64,000 nt of DNA from Salinispora fenicalii. GTDB lineage: Bacteria; Actinomycetota; Actinomycetes; Mycobacteriales; Micromonosporaceae. Location: assembly GCF_000514815.1 (NCBI RefSeq), contig NZ_AZWQ01000023.1, positions 1 through 64,000 on the forward strand, in the 5' to 3' direction. This document shows, one piece after another, positions 25,467 to 34,762 of this stretch (positions are counted from its first letter, which is position 1; each line of letters begins with the position of its first letter). The notes beneath the pieces were generated by a model. It searched no databases and was not told the origin of the DNA. It worked only from the letters and a program-made list of their open reading frames with translations. The translations under genes were made by a program, and so were the position numbers.

Positions 25467-25503
25467 GGTAGTCGCCGATGAACAGCATGCCTCGGCGACT
25501 ACC
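25467..25503 (-). terminator. Hairpin terminator of the propeller-like secreted protein gene
   Basis: A perfect 12-bp stem (ggtagtcgccga, 25467-25478, with 25492-25503) has a 13-base loop. It lies 14 bases past the minus-strand stop at 25518. Confidence 0.7.
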
Positions 25504-25517
25504 ACGAATCATCTGAG

Positions 25518-27074
25518 TTAGTTGTCAGCGATGCGGATGAGGCCACCGACGGCACCGATGTATGCGGCGCCGTCGGGTCCGATGGAGATCGGGGCGTAGT
25601 GGTTGTTGACAAGTGGTCCGGCTCCGGCCAGCCTGCGCCATACCCGTTCACCGGACCGTACGTCGATCGCGGTGAAGTACCACGCGTCGGGATGTCCAAG
25701 TAGCTGGCCGCCGGGGCGGAATGTCAGTTCGTCGGCAGCGGGGTGGGTGTAGGTGTACAGCAGGCCGTTGGCCAGCGAGACTTTGCTGACCACACTGGGG
25801 ATCCGCTCGGTCGTGTTGGACCAGTCGACGGAGCAGTTTCGGCCGGGGTAGTCGACGTCTATCCGGGTCAGACCCGGCACCGTGTCGGGCTGCCGGGCCC
25901 CGGCCAGCCCTTTGAGTAGCGCCTGTCCGTCGAACTGGTACCCGTAGTTATTCTCGACGATGATGTCACCGCCGACGGCGATGAGGCTGTTCTCGGTGGA
26001 GCTAGTGCCGGCGGGAAAGACCGGTTGGGCGCAGATTTCGGTCGGTCCGTTCGTGCCGCGGGCGAACACGAGTACTCGCATGGCCGGATCGGCATTGTCG
26101 GTGATGGCCACGTAGCCCCCATCTGGGCCAGACGCCGGGCCGATCAGGGTGGGGGTGGTACCGCTACTGTGGCTGAACTGGCCCGGCTTCTGTCGGCTCC
26201 CCCGGTCGTAGGGGGCGCGCCAGGTGACCTCGGGCCGGCCGCTTGGAGTGGCGTCGAACCGGTAGAGCGCGTGGTCGCTGACGACAAAGACTCCGCCGGA
26301 CTCGTCCACGGCGATGCTGTTGGTGACCTGCTCGCCGTTGAATTTGCGCGTTTCGATGCGCCCGTTGGTCATGTCGAGGGTGCCGACGGTTCCGTCCTTG
26401 GCGGCGAACCAGAGCAGTCCCGACCAGTCTGGCAGGGCCGACACGATGCCGCTGGTGCCGATGGCGGGGGTGAGGTCGTAGCTGCGTTGGGGTACGAGGC
26501 GGTCGCCCTGGACGGCGACGACCAGGATCTCGCCGGTGTTGGTGGGGATGATCGCCTGGTCGTGGTTGTCGAGGTAGAAGTACGCGCCGCCGACGGCGTC
26601 GGTGGGGCTGGAACTGGAGGCGCCAGGCAGGCTCAGGGTGGTGATCGCGTCAAGGGTGTCCGGATCCAGGAGAAGCAGCCGAGGCGCCTGGCCCGGGGTG
26701 ATGCAGACCGTGACGATCCGGCCCTTGGAGTCGAAGGTGACCGAAGCGCATACTCCACCCTGCAACCGTCTGCTCACTGTCAGGTCGCGTCCGGACGGGC
26801 CGGGATTCTGGTGTGTGTCGGTCTGGTAGGCGTCGCCATGCATGTTGCTGGTGCCGTTGGCGGCCATGAAGGGATGTTGCGGCACCTCCGCGTTGTCGAT
26901 CGGGTTGGCTGTGGCCGGCTGACCCGTGAACGGCCGTAGTCCGATGCCGCGGGGATCGACGGGGATGGGCAGGGTGTGCCCAGCCGTGCTGTCGATTGCG
27001 GTCGTACTGGGTAGAGCCAGGCCGATTACCGTCATGACGGAGACCAGGGCGAGACCTTGCTTGCGCATGTTCAT
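25518..27074 (-). CDS. Secreted hypothetical protein, probable beta-propeller
   Basis: This 518-residue protein has an N-terminal signal peptide (basic start, LALVSVMTVIGLALPSTTA). The body consists of repeated strand-turn motifs such as FDSKGRIVTVCI, VGGAYFYLDNHDQAIIPTNTG, DESGGVFVVSDHALYRFD, GPDGGYVAITDNADP and GPDGAAYIGAVGGLIRIADN. These suggest a PQQ/WD-like propeller, though no standard signature was recognised. An ATG six bases further in (27068) has better spacing from AGGA. It may bind a surface sugar or act as a quinoprotein-like enzyme; both are guesses. Confidence 0.6.
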   Translation of the reverse strand: MNMRKQGLALVSVMTVIGLALPSTTAIDSTAGHTLPIPVDPRGIGLRPFTGQPATANPIDNAEVPQHPFMAANGTSNMHGDAYQTDTHQNPGPSGRDLTVSRRLQGGVCASVTFDSKGRIVTVCITPGQAPRLLLLDPDTLDAITTLSLPGASSSSPTDAVGGAYFYLDNHDQAIIPTNTGEILVVAVQGDRLVPQRSYDLTPAIGTSGIVSALPDWSGLLWFAAKDGTVGTLDMTNGRIETRKFNGEQVTNSIAVDESGGVFVVSDHALYRFDATPSGRPEVTWRAPYDRGSRQKPGQFSHSSGTTPTLIGPASGPDGGYVAITDNADPAMRVLVFARGTNGPTEICAQPVFPAGTSSTENSLIAVGGDIIVENNYGYQFDGQALLKGLAGARQPDTVPGLTRIDVDYPGRNCSVDWSNTTERIPSVVSKVSLANGLLYTYTHPAADELTFRPGGQLLGHPDAWYFTAIDVRSGERVWRRLAGAGPLVNNHYAPISIGPDGAAYIGAVGGLIRIADN

Positions 27075-27458
27075 GGTCCTGACTGTCGACGGATATCGAT
27101 AAATGCTGAAGTGTAGAGGTGCGTCGGTTGCGTCGGCAATGGGTGTAGGACCCCATGGCGGAGCCGATGGCCTGGTTCGTCAACCGGTCGCTTGATCGCG
27201 GATGGCCGCTAGTTAGAACCGTCCCGGTAGCTACGTCGAGTGCCGGTGGTTCTTGCTCCAGGGCGGCTGGGAATCCTGCCTGTCATCCATAATGGACAGA
27301 TGGCGAGCCCGTGCGGCTCGAGGTGCCGCCGGCAGCGGAGGATTCCGACATGGACAAGGCCCTAAAGGGCGTTGAGGGTTCTCACGGAGTCGTCGCGGCC
27401 CTGCCCGGGTGCGACGGGCGGTCGAACCCCTGACCGGAGTCGCCCCGGGCCGCGCGGG
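27075..27458. other. Intergenic region with one possible tiny ORF
   Basis: This 384-base stretch lies between the 5' end of the secreted propeller gene and the 3' end of the XPB gene, both on the minus strand. Apart from the candidate small ORF at 27350-27433, no gene, RNA or repeat was recognised. It must contain the promoter of the propeller gene, which I could not place. Confidence 0.4.
27350..27433 (+). CDS. Possible 27-residue small ORF
   Basis: An ATG with GGAGGA 7 bases upstream opens a 27-residue frame starting MDKALKGVEGSHGVVAALPG. It resembles no family I know. The strong ribosome-binding site is the only support; it may be a remnant of a longer gene. Confidence 0.25.
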   Translation: MDKALKGVEGSHGVVAALPGCDGRSNP

Positions 27459-29138
27459 TCAGTCGACCGAGGGCAGCGACGGGCCGAGGACGTCATCGGC
27501 GTCCACGATCGTGTAGGCGTACCCCTGCTCGGCGAGGAAGCGTTGCCGGTGGGCGGCGTACTCGGTGTCGATCGTGTCCCGAGACACCACCGTGTAGAAG
27601 TGCGCCTGCCGGCCGTCGGCCTTTGGCCGGAGCACTCGACCGAGCCGCTGCGCCTCCTCCTGCCGAGAGCCGAACGTGCCCGACACCTGGACCGCCACCG
27701 CCGCCTCCGGCAGATCGATCGAGAAGTTACCCACCTTCGAGATCACCAGGGTCCGCAGCTCACCGGAGCGGAACGCGTCGAAGAGCCGCTCCCGCTCCCG
27801 GTTCGTGGTTGACCCCTGCACGATCGGCGCGTCCAGATATTCACCCAGTTGGTGCAGCTGGTCGATGTACCCGCCAATCACCAGTGTCTGCTCGTCCGGG
27901 TGCCGGTCGAGCAGCGCCTTCACCACCGGCAGTTTGGTCCGGGTCGTCGCCGCCATCCGATAGCGCTCCTCGGCCTCCGCCGTCGCGTACGCCATTCGCT
28001 CGGCCTCGGTGAGGGTCACCCGTACCTCGGTGCACTTGGCCGGGGCGATCCAGCCCTGCTGTTCGATGTCCTTCCACGGGGCGTCGTACCGTTTCGGACC
28101 GATCAGGCTGAAAACGTCCCCCTCCCGCCCGTCCTCGCGAACCAGGGTGGCGGTCAGTCCCAGCCGGCGACGGGCCTGAAGGTCGGCGGTGAACCGGAAG
28201 ATCGGTGCGGGAAGCAGGTGGACCTCGTCGTAGACGACCAGACCCCAGTCGCGTGCCCCGAACAGGTCCAGGTGGGTGAACGCGCCGCCGCGCCGGGAGG
28301 TCAACACCTGGTACGTGGCGATGGTGACCGGACGGATCTCCTTGCGCTCACCCGAGTACTCGCCGATCTCTGCCTCGGTCAGCGAAGTGCGGGCCACCAG
28401 CTCCCGTTTCCACTGCCGCCCCGCCACCGTGTTCGTCACCAGGATCAGCGTGGTCGCCTTCGCCTCCGCCATCGCCGCCGCCCCAACCAGGGTCTTCCCC
28501 GCGCCGCAGGGCAGCACCACCACGCCCGACCCGCCGGCCCAGAATGCCTCCACCGCCTCCCGCTGGTAGGAGCGCAGCGTCCACGGCTTCGCACCGTCGG
28601 TCCCGGCCTCGGCCAGCTCGATCGGGTGGGCCTCACCGTTGACGTACCCGGCCAGATCCTCGGCGGGCCAGCCGAGCTTGAGGAGCGCCTGCTTGAGTCG
28701 CCCGCGCTCGGATGGGTGCACCACGATGGTGTCCTCGTCGAGTTTCGGGCCGAGCATCCCGGCGAGCTTCTTGCTCTTGGCGACCTCGACCAGCACCACC
28801 CGGTCGATGGCCCGCAGCACCAGGCCGTGCACCGGGTCGTTGATCAGTTGCAGCCGGCCATACCGGTCCATCGTCTCGGCCACGTCAACGAGCAGGGCGT
28901 GCGGCACCGGATAGCGGCTGTACGTGATCAGCGCGTTGACCACGCCCTCGGCGTCGTGCCCGGCGGCCCGGGCATTCCACAGCCCCAGCGGGGTCAGCCG
29001 GTACGTGTGCACATGCTCCGGTGAGCGTTCCAACTCGGCGAATGGTGCGATCGCCAGCCGGCATGCCTGCGCATCGGGGTGTTCGATCTCCAACAGCAGG
29101 GTCTTGTCCGACTGCACGATCAGGGGTCCACCACTCAC
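27459..29138 (-). CDS. XPB-type DNA repair helicase
   Basis: This 559-residue superfamily 2 helicase is like bacterial/archaeal XPB. A helicase-associated N-terminal region (about residues 1-190) precedes two RecA-like lobes. They contain VVVLPCGAGKTLVGAA (Walker A, about 215), VVYDEVHLLPA (DEVH box, about 310), LTATLVREDGREGD, and QEEAQRLGRVLRPK (motif VI, about 510). It should unwind or remodel DNA with ATP during repair. The GTG at 29138 follows AGAGG. The helicase-associated gene to its right, a common neighbour, is frameshifted here. Confidence 0.88.
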   Translation of the reverse strand: MSGGPLIVQSDKTLLLEIEHPDAQACRLAIAPFAELERSPEHVHTYRLTPLGLWNARAAGHDAEGVVNALITYSRYPVPHALLVDVAETMDRYGRLQLINDPVHGLVLRAIDRVVLVEVAKSKKLAGMLGPKLDEDTIVVHPSERGRLKQALLKLGWPAEDLAGYVNGEAHPIELAEAGTDGAKPWTLRSYQREAVEAFWAGGSGVVVLPCGAGKTLVGAAAMAEAKATTLILVTNTVAGRQWKRELVARTSLTEAEIGEYSGERKEIRPVTIATYQVLTSRRGGAFTHLDLFGARDWGLVVYDEVHLLPAPIFRFTADLQARRRLGLTATLVREDGREGDVFSLIGPKRYDAPWKDIEQQGWIAPAKCTEVRVTLTEAERMAYATAEAEERYRMAATTRTKLPVVKALLDRHPDEQTLVIGGYIDQLHQLGEYLDAPIVQGSTTNRERERLFDAFRSGELRTLVISKVGNFSIDLPEAAVAVQVSGTFGSRQEEAQRLGRVLRPKADGRQAHFYTVVSRDTIDTEYAAHRQRFLAEQGYAYTIVDADDVLGPSLPSVD

Positions 29139-29560
29139 GGAAGCGCCTCTCTTGATCTCCGGATGCCGGCCGTCGCGCCGGGCAACAGGGCCGGGAGACG
29201 ACCATCCAGTGTTGCACGGGCCGCAGCGGATGTTGGAATTTGCGCGCGCCATGCAACCTGGCGGGGCACTGGTACGTCTTGCAGAGTGACAACCAATGCG
29301 GGTGAGTTTCACGTTCCTGCTTCCGGGTCGCCTTCCGGACCTTGCCCGCATGGTCGTCACGCTGGTCGGCGCCGGTGCGTACGCGTTCGATCCGCGGCCG
29401 AGAGCGGCGGGGGCGGAGGGCCCGCGTCGATCGGGGCGGCGGAGCCGCCAACGGGGGCGGGCGCAGCGCCCGGGCCGGACCGGCCGGTCGTGGTGCTGGC
29501 CCAGAGCCATTGTGGGTGTCACCCTGGATCCTCGAGTTCGTCAAGGGCGGGGAGGACGAA
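29139..29560. other. Intergenic region without recognised genes
   Basis: This 422-base gap separates the XPB gene from a small membrane protein gene. It is very GC-rich in its right half (29395-29480), with short self-complementary GGC/GCC tracts. I see no gene, RNA or clear promoter in it; long open frames through it are compositional. Confidence 0.45.
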
Positions 29561-29797
29561 ATGACCGTCAACCAGGACGTGATGACCGAGACGCCGCGGA
29601 GGTCCGCTCCGCCCGTCTCCGCCGGCACCATGGTCGCCTACGTGGCCGGCGGGGTACTCCTGTTTGGTTGGTTCCTGTTTGGTCTGCTGGTGCAGCGGCA
29701 GGGCCTCGTGGACTCGGTCGGCGAGACCGCTGGTACGGCGTTTGGTCTGCTGCTGGTGGTTGCGGTGGTCGGCACGTTCCGCCGCGACCGACGCTGA
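29561..29797 (+). CDS. Small two-helix membrane protein
   Basis: A 78-residue protein is opened by an ATG with GGAGGA close upstream. It has a polar N-terminus and two hydrophobic helices (about residues 24-44 and 56-72), and ends in RRDRR. I do not recognise the family. The last 19 bases of the gene are directly repeated just downstream. Confidence 0.5.
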   Translation: MTVNQDVMTETPRRSAPPVSAGTMVAYVAGGVLLFGWFLFGLLVQRQGLVDSVGETAGTAFGLLLVVAVVGTFRRDRR

Positions 29798-29831
29798 CCC
29801 GTTGGTTCCCTCCCGCCGCGACCGACGCTGA
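29779..29831 (+). repeat. 19-bp direct repeat at a gene 3' end
   Basis: ccgccgcgaccgacgctga occurs at 29779-29797, where it encodes the last residues and stop of the small membrane protein. It recurs at 29813-29831 with a 15-base gap. Confidence 0.85.
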
Positions 29832-29844
29832 GCTGTTCAGGCGT

Positions 29845-32311
29845 TTAGTCCGCCAGCACCGCTGCCGCCACCCGGTGTAGGGCGAAGGTGTGCAGCATTT
29901 CGGTTCGCTCGTCCTCCGCCCGTAGGTAACCCGCCCCGATCGACACTGGCCGGACCAACCGGGAGGCGGTCGCCCCGTGCGCGTCGACATAACCCACCCA
30001 GACCAGCGCCTTGTCCCGGACCGCCTGCTGAAGCACAGCCAGCGCGTCGGTGTGGCGGTGCGCGGCCCCGGCTCCTTCCTGGCCGCGGAGCAGCGCCGGT
30101 GCCTGCCGGGCGGCCCGGGCGGCGGCATCGCCCCGCCGGATCTGCTCGACCATGCCGAGGAGCCGGGGCATCGGGAGCCTCGGGGCGGCGAGCGGGTCAA
30201 CGATCCGGGCGGTGCCGGGCGAGCGCGCCGGCGCCCGGCGGGTCCTGGGTCGAGTGAGTACCGCCGCACCGGTGGCGTCCTCGGGTACTGGTGCATAGCC
30301 GGCCTCGCGCAGGGTGTTGAGCATGCGGTTGACCGGGCACGGAGTGACGAGCACGGTCGGCGCGAGTCGGCGGAGCGCCAGCACCTCCAACCGACGGTCG
30401 GCGAGTACCTCGCCGAGTAGCGCCTCGTCGTCGCTGCGCAGGTACGCCCCGGTGGCGCCGACCCGCAGACCGCCGTGCCGGCGGGCGACGTCGTCAACCA
30501 GGTAGGTGAGCCCCTGCGGCACCGGGGTCCGCGAGCGCCGGGTGAACAACGCGTGTAGGTCAGCTGCCGAGTAGCCGGCGTCCAGTGCCCGCCGGACGCT
30601 TGCCAAGGTAACCCGGTGCACGCTGGCACCGCCGGCTGACTCGTGCTCGGCCACCACGTCCAGCTCGGCGGCGAGCGTCGGGTCAGCCGGTCCGGGTACG
30701 ACAACGGTCAGATCGGCCTGCACCAGGAAGTGGTCAACCGGGGCGGGGAGCAGCCCGTCCAGTGCTCGTACCGCCGTTGACGGCTCGCCATCGGCGTGCA
30801 GGCCCAGCGGGTCGTCGGCGCTCCGCTGCTCGCTGGAGGTGGCGTCGGCGAGCAGCAGCCGCCCGTACGAGGTGAGCGCCCCGAGCCCGGTCACGCCCAG
30901 CATGGCCGCCTCGGTCAGCACCTCCCGGTGTGCCGCCTCCCGTCCCCGACTGCGCCGGGGGGATCGCCAGTCCAGCAGCTCCAACACCTCGTCCGGGGTG
31001 GGTGCGGTCGCCGGCTCCAGGTCGGCGAGGACACTGAGCGCCGCCTGCCGACCAATCGGCGCTCCAGCGCGTTCTGCCTCGGGGGAGAGCACCGTGATCG
31101 GGCGATCCCGGTCGTCGCGTTGGCCGACCAGCCCGGGTTGTCGGGTCATCGTCAGCCACGCTCGGGCCAACTGCTCCCACCGCTGCGCCAGCGAACCGGC
31201 TCGCCAGGCCTCGTACCCGGCGCTCGGCAGCACCTGCTGCTCGGTGCCGGAGCGGGGCGCTGCCGCCCCGGGCGCCTCCAGCTCCCCGGTCAGCCCGGCG
31301 GCGTGGGATGCCTCCAGCAGCAGTGCGGCTGTCGTTTCGTCCAGGCCGAGGGCGCGGGCCAGTCGGCGCAGGTCGCGGACGCCCAGGCCACCGGAGCGAA
31401 GCACCGAGGCCGGCTCCGCGGCGAGCTGTTCCAGCAGCGCCTCGGCCTGGCGGACCACCTCCATGGCCTGGCCCGCCCCGGCCATGGAGGTGGTCCGCTT
31501 TCGGTTCCCGGGGTGGGGCCGAGACCAGTGGTGGGTCGGTGGGCATGGGGCCGAGCGAGCCGGTGTCCCGGCGGAGCAGGAGCCCCACCTCCCGGGGCAG
31601 CTCGACAGTCCCGGGCCGGCCGCCCCCACCGGTGGTGACCGAAACCAGAAGGCGGTGGTCAACCAGCCAGCGCACCGGTGAGCCGGTGGGTGCGCCGCCG
31701 TTCGTGGGGTCCGGTGGCAGTGCATCCTCGGCGCCCAGGGGCGGGGCCTGCAACGCCCCCGGTGGCACGCTGCCGACCGGCGGACCGGCGGCGAGTCGAT
31801 CCAGGATGGCCCGGGCCGACGGCGGCGCCGAGAGCAGGGTTCGCCGCAGCTTCGCCGGGTCGGCGCAGAGGGCCGCCGCCCGCGAGTCCAGCTCCGCTGC
31901 CGGCCGACCCAGCCCTGCGGGGTACGGGGAGACTTCGTCGATGCCGCCGATCACGTGTAGGCGTTCGTCGGGCCCGTACAGCAGCAGGCGTGATCGGAGC
32001 AGCCGCACCGCGTCGCGGACGGCGGCCGGTTCCGGGGGGCGCGTGTTGGCGGCCGCCATGGCGAGTATCACGTCGAGGCTGGTTGTGTCGGCCGTTGCGT
32101 CGCGGGTGAGCCGGGCGGCGTCGAGGACCTGAAGCGTGAACCGGTCCAGGCTGTCCAGAGCACGGGCCACCGATACCCGGGACTGGGCGCGGATGGCGAG
32201 CGCGGCGAGGTCGGTGGGTACCGGCACGACGAGGTCCGGCCGCTGCTGGAGCAGGGCCGCGAGCGACTGGTCGGGCAGCGCACGCAGGTGGTCGGCGAGT
32301 GAGGTGGTCAT
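29845..32311 (-). pseudogene. Helicase-associated (XPB/Ssl2-like, WYL-ended) gene, frameshifted
   Basis: Two overlapping reading frames together make one protein of about 820 residues. The first (from ATG at 32311) covers MTTSLADHLRALPDQSLAALL through PREVGLLLRRDTGSLGPMPTDPP. The second frame resumes with AGQAMEVVRQAEALLEQL and runs to the stop at 29845. The C-terminal part (KALVWVGYVDAHGATASRLV, RTEMLHTFALHRVAAAVLAD) resembles a WYL-type ligand domain. The family is a helicase-associated protein normally near XPB genes. The shift lies between about 31480 and 31525, next to a perfect 19-bp inverted repeat. The gene is disrupted unless frameshifting restores it or the base call is wrong. Confidence 0.75.
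31450..31498. repeat. Perfect 19-bp inverted repeat at the frameshift
   Basis: gcggaccacctccatggcc (31450-31468) is exactly complementary to 31480-31498, with an 11-base GC-rich loop. On the coding strand, the second arm met (31450-31468) encodes the expected AMEVVR residues. The first arm met lies at the point where the reading frame is lost. Confidence 0.95.
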
Positions 32312-32519
32312 CGTCTTTCCACGCTAGCCCGACGGGTGCCCGCTCCGCCCCTCGGTCGGCCAGTCGCCCCGACTACACCGGTATCGCCGTACCCCGTAGC
32401 AGCCGCGGCCGGGGTGGCGCCGGTGCGGGATGATCTCACTAGATTCCCAGCGGCGCCCGACGCCGTGGTCCGGTTAGCCTTAGAGCAGTAGATGTCGTGA
32501 GCGAAGCAGAGGTTTACAA

Positions 32520-32906
32520 GTGCCGACGGGTCGAGTGAAGTGGTACGACGCGACCAAGGGATACGGGTTCGTCACCAGTGACGAGGGCGGCGACGTGTTC
32601 CTGCCCAAAGCCGCGCTTCCGGCGGGTGTCACCGACCTCAAGGGTGGGCAGCGGGTCGACTTTAGCGTGGTCGACAGCCGCCGGGGCGTCCAGGCGATGG
32701 GGGTCAAGCTGTTGGAGGCCCCACCATCGGTGGCGGAGCTGCGTCGTCGCCCTGCGGAGGAGTTGCACGGCCTCGTCGAGGACATGATCAAGGTTCTGGA
32801 GGCGAAGGTGCAGCCGAACCTACGCCGAGGCCGGTTCCCGGACCGGAAGACCGCGCAGAAGATCGCTCAGCTGGTCCACGCGGTCGCCCGTGAGTTGGAG
32901 GTCTGA
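32520..32906 (+). CDS. Cold-shock domain protein with C-terminal extension
   Basis: This 128-residue protein has a cold-shock domain in the first 67 residues, with RNP1-like KGYGFV and RNP2-like DVFLP segments (usually GYGFI/DVFVH). The domain binds single-stranded RNA or DNA. A roughly 60-residue charged helical extension (VAELRRRPAEELHGLVEDMIKVLE) makes it about twice the length of classical CspA, as in several actinobacterial members. The GTG start follows AGAGG at 8 bases. Its 3' end overlaps the convergent mqnD gene by 40 bases. Confidence 0.85.
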   Translation: MPTGRVKWYDATKGYGFVTSDEGGDVFLPKAALPAGVTDLKGGQRVDFSVVDSRRGVQAMGVKLLEAPPSVAELRRRPAEELHGLVEDMIKVLEAKVQPNLRRGRFPDRKTAQKIAQLVHAVARELEV

Positions 32907-33760
32907 GGCACCAGGCCAGCGTCGGCGGCCCGGTTCAGCAGCGCGTTAACGGCGGCGTACCCGGCTGCACCCAGGTCGGCGGTGAACTCGTTCACATAGA
33001 GGTCGATGTGCCGCTCGACCACGTCGGGCTCCATCTCCTGCGCGTGCGTCAGCACGTAGTCGCGGCTGGCTGCCGGGTCTGCCCAGGCGCGGCGGGCCGA
33101 CTCCCGGATCCACCCGGCGGCGGCCTCGGGGTCCACACTGCCCCGGCGAGCGAGAATCGCGCCGAGCGGGATCGGGAGGCCGGTGTCGGCCTCCCACCAT
33201 TCGCCCAGGTCGACCAGGGCGGTCAGCCCGTGCCGGGGGTAGGTGAACCGCGCCTCGTGGATCACCAGGCCGGCGTCGTACCGGCCGGCGGCGACTCCCG
33301 GCATGATCTCGTGAAACGGCACCACCTCGATACGGGCGGGTGGCCGCCCGGCCGACCAGAGCCGGAAGAGCAGGTAGGCCGTGGTCCGGTCACCGGGTAC
33401 CGCAACCGTGGCTCCGGAGAGGTCGGCCCGGTCCGGGACTCCGTTCAACCGGTCGCCCGAGCCCCCGGATGACGCGGCAGGGGCGAGCATCGGGTCGGGT
33501 CGGGTCAACACCAGGGGTCCGCAACCCCGGCCGAGTGCCCCACCGCAGGGCAGGAGGTGGTAGTCCTCGAGCAGCCACGGCAGCGCCGCGTAGCTCACCT
33601 TCACCAGGTCGAACGCGCCTTGCTCGGCGGCTGTGTTGGTCACGTCCACGTCGGCGTAGGTCACTGTGACCGCAGGGGCGCCGGGGACCTGCCCGTGCAC
33701 CAGCGCGTGGAAGACGAACGTGTCGTTGGGGCAGGGCGAGATCGCCAGCGAGAGCGTCAC
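32867..33760 (-). CDS. mqnD: 1,4-dihydroxy-6-naphthoate synthase (futalosine menaquinone pathway)
   Basis: This 297-residue protein matches MqnD. It starts TLSLAISPCPNDTFVFHALVHG, the family signature, and keeps VSYAALPWLL near residue 54, the histidine in LVIHEARFTYP near 184 and DLGEWWEADTGLPIPLGAI near 205. MqnD converts the cyclic de-hypoxanthine futalosine product to 1,4-dihydroxy-6-naphthoate in menaquinone synthesis. A linker insertion around residues 95-115 is Gly/Ser-rich. Start GTG at 33760; an earlier open frame is not family-like. No other mqn gene is in the window. Confidence 0.85.
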   Translation of the reverse strand: MTLSLAISPCPNDTFVFHALVHGQVPGAPAVTVTYADVDVTNTAAEQGAFDLVKVSYAALPWLLEDYHLLPCGGALGRGCGPLVLTRPDPMLAPAASSGGSGDRLNGVPDRADLSGATVAVPGDRTTAYLLFRLWSAGRPPARIEVVPFHEIMPGVAAGRYDAGLVIHEARFTYPRHGLTALVDLGEWWEADTGLPIPLGAILARRGSVDPEAAAGWIRESARRAWADPAASRDYVLTHAQEMEPDVVERHIDLYVNEFTADLGAAGYAAVNALLNRAADAGLVPQTSNSRATAWTS

Positions 33761-33874
33761 GCACCTACGGTAGCCCCGCGGTATCGCCGCTCCTGGCCGG
33801 CCTTGTGGCAGCGGCCGGGATCCGGCATTGTTCGGTGGCCAAGATCTCTGCATCCCGCCCGCCGGAGGTGCCAA

Positions 33875-34018
33875 CTGCCCACCTCGTACCTGCTCTGGCT
33901 CGCCGGGATCCTCGCCTCGCTGCTGGGTAACTCGCTCTTCTACTTCGCCCTCGGTTGGCAGGCGAGTGCGCATGGTGGCGCCATCGCCGGTCTTGTTCTC
34001 ACCTCGGTCAATCGATAG
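33875..34018 (+). pseudogene. Truncated N-terminus of an MFS transporter
   Basis: The frame reads PTSYLLWLAGILASLLGNSL and FYFALGWQASAHGGAIAG, the typical first helix and loop of a major-facilitator drug-type transporter. It stops with TAG after about 47 residues. A GGAGG precedes it, but the only codon at the right distance is CTG (33875). The rest of the transporter is missing; the minus-strand gene follows at once. It looks like a deletion remnant. Confidence 0.6.
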
Positions 34019-34047
34019 ACGTTCGAGTGGTGCTGCCCAAGCCACGT

Positions 34048-34500
34048 TCACGGAGTTCCCGCCTCCGGCGTGGCCTCGTGTCCCGGCAATCCGTGGGTGC
34101 GGCGCCGCTGCTTCATCTCCGCCTCATAGATATGCCGCCGCCCGCCGGCCAGGCGCTCCCGTGCCTCCCGCTCGACTTCCTGGAACGTGGCGAAGTAGCC
34201 GTCGTCGAACTCCTCCACGACCTGGAATGTCCATCGCCCGGGTAGCACATTGCGGCCCAGCAGTTCGTGCTCGACCCGGTCGGCCATGCCGTCGTGCCCG
34301 GCCTCGCGGAGCAGCCGTACCACCCGATCCAGGGTGAGATCCGCTCCACCGATGAGCTGGTGTGCCGAGTACAGGTGACCACGTGCCCGGTGGACTGTCT
34401 CCAACGCCTCGCTCAGCTCGCCCAGTGCTTCGACGGTGGCGTCATCGATCCCTTCCGGCCGGGAGTGTTCCGCGTCCACTGACCGCTTCTGATCTGGCAT
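34048..34500 (-). CDS. Conserved-type actinobacterial hypothetical protein
   Basis: A 150-residue soluble protein starts at the ATG at 34500. It is mainly helical, with LGELSEALETVHRARGHLYSAHQLI (about 31-55) and GRWTFQVVEEFDDGYFATFQEVEREARE (about 89-116). No catalytic motif or known domain is recognised. It contains no membrane segment or signal peptide. Confidence 0.6.
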   Translation of the reverse strand: MPDQKRSVDAEHSRPEGIDDATVEALGELSEALETVHRARGHLYSAHQLIGGADLTLDRVVRLLREAGHDGMADRVEHELLGRNVLPGRWTFQVVEEFDDGYFATFQEVEREARERLAGGRRHIYEAEMKQRRRTHGLPGHEATPEAGTP

Positions 34501-34762
34501 GGCGGCTGACGTACCCCGGAATCGTCGGGCTGCACCTGAGGGTGCCCGCCGCCAATCAATGCGCCGCACTCCCGCCGCTGTGCCTTGTCAACGGCCGGTG
34601 ACGGTGAAGATCGGTTTCATCCCGTGATGTCCGGATGAGTCCGTTCGGCCGGGCCTCCCGCTTGGCTGCGGTAGTGGTCCCGGCGGCTTTGCCGGGCGAT
34701 TTACGTGTGGCACCATCGTGGCACCGGCAACCACCTCCGGTCCCCTCGACAGGAGTTCACCT

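Noticed and set aside
29296..29560. Genes in the GC-rich gap before the small membrane protein
   Set aside because: Several open frames cross it, but all are Arg/Gly-rich, lack ribosome-binding sites and overlap each other.
31450..31498. Terminator inside the helicase-associated gene
   Set aside because: The stem is strong but lies in the middle of coding sequence with both arms rich in codons of the protein; a mutational origin fits better.
33557..33874. Coding extension upstream of the MFS remnant
   Set aside because: The open frame runs antisense to mqnD, and its translation there is not transporter-like.
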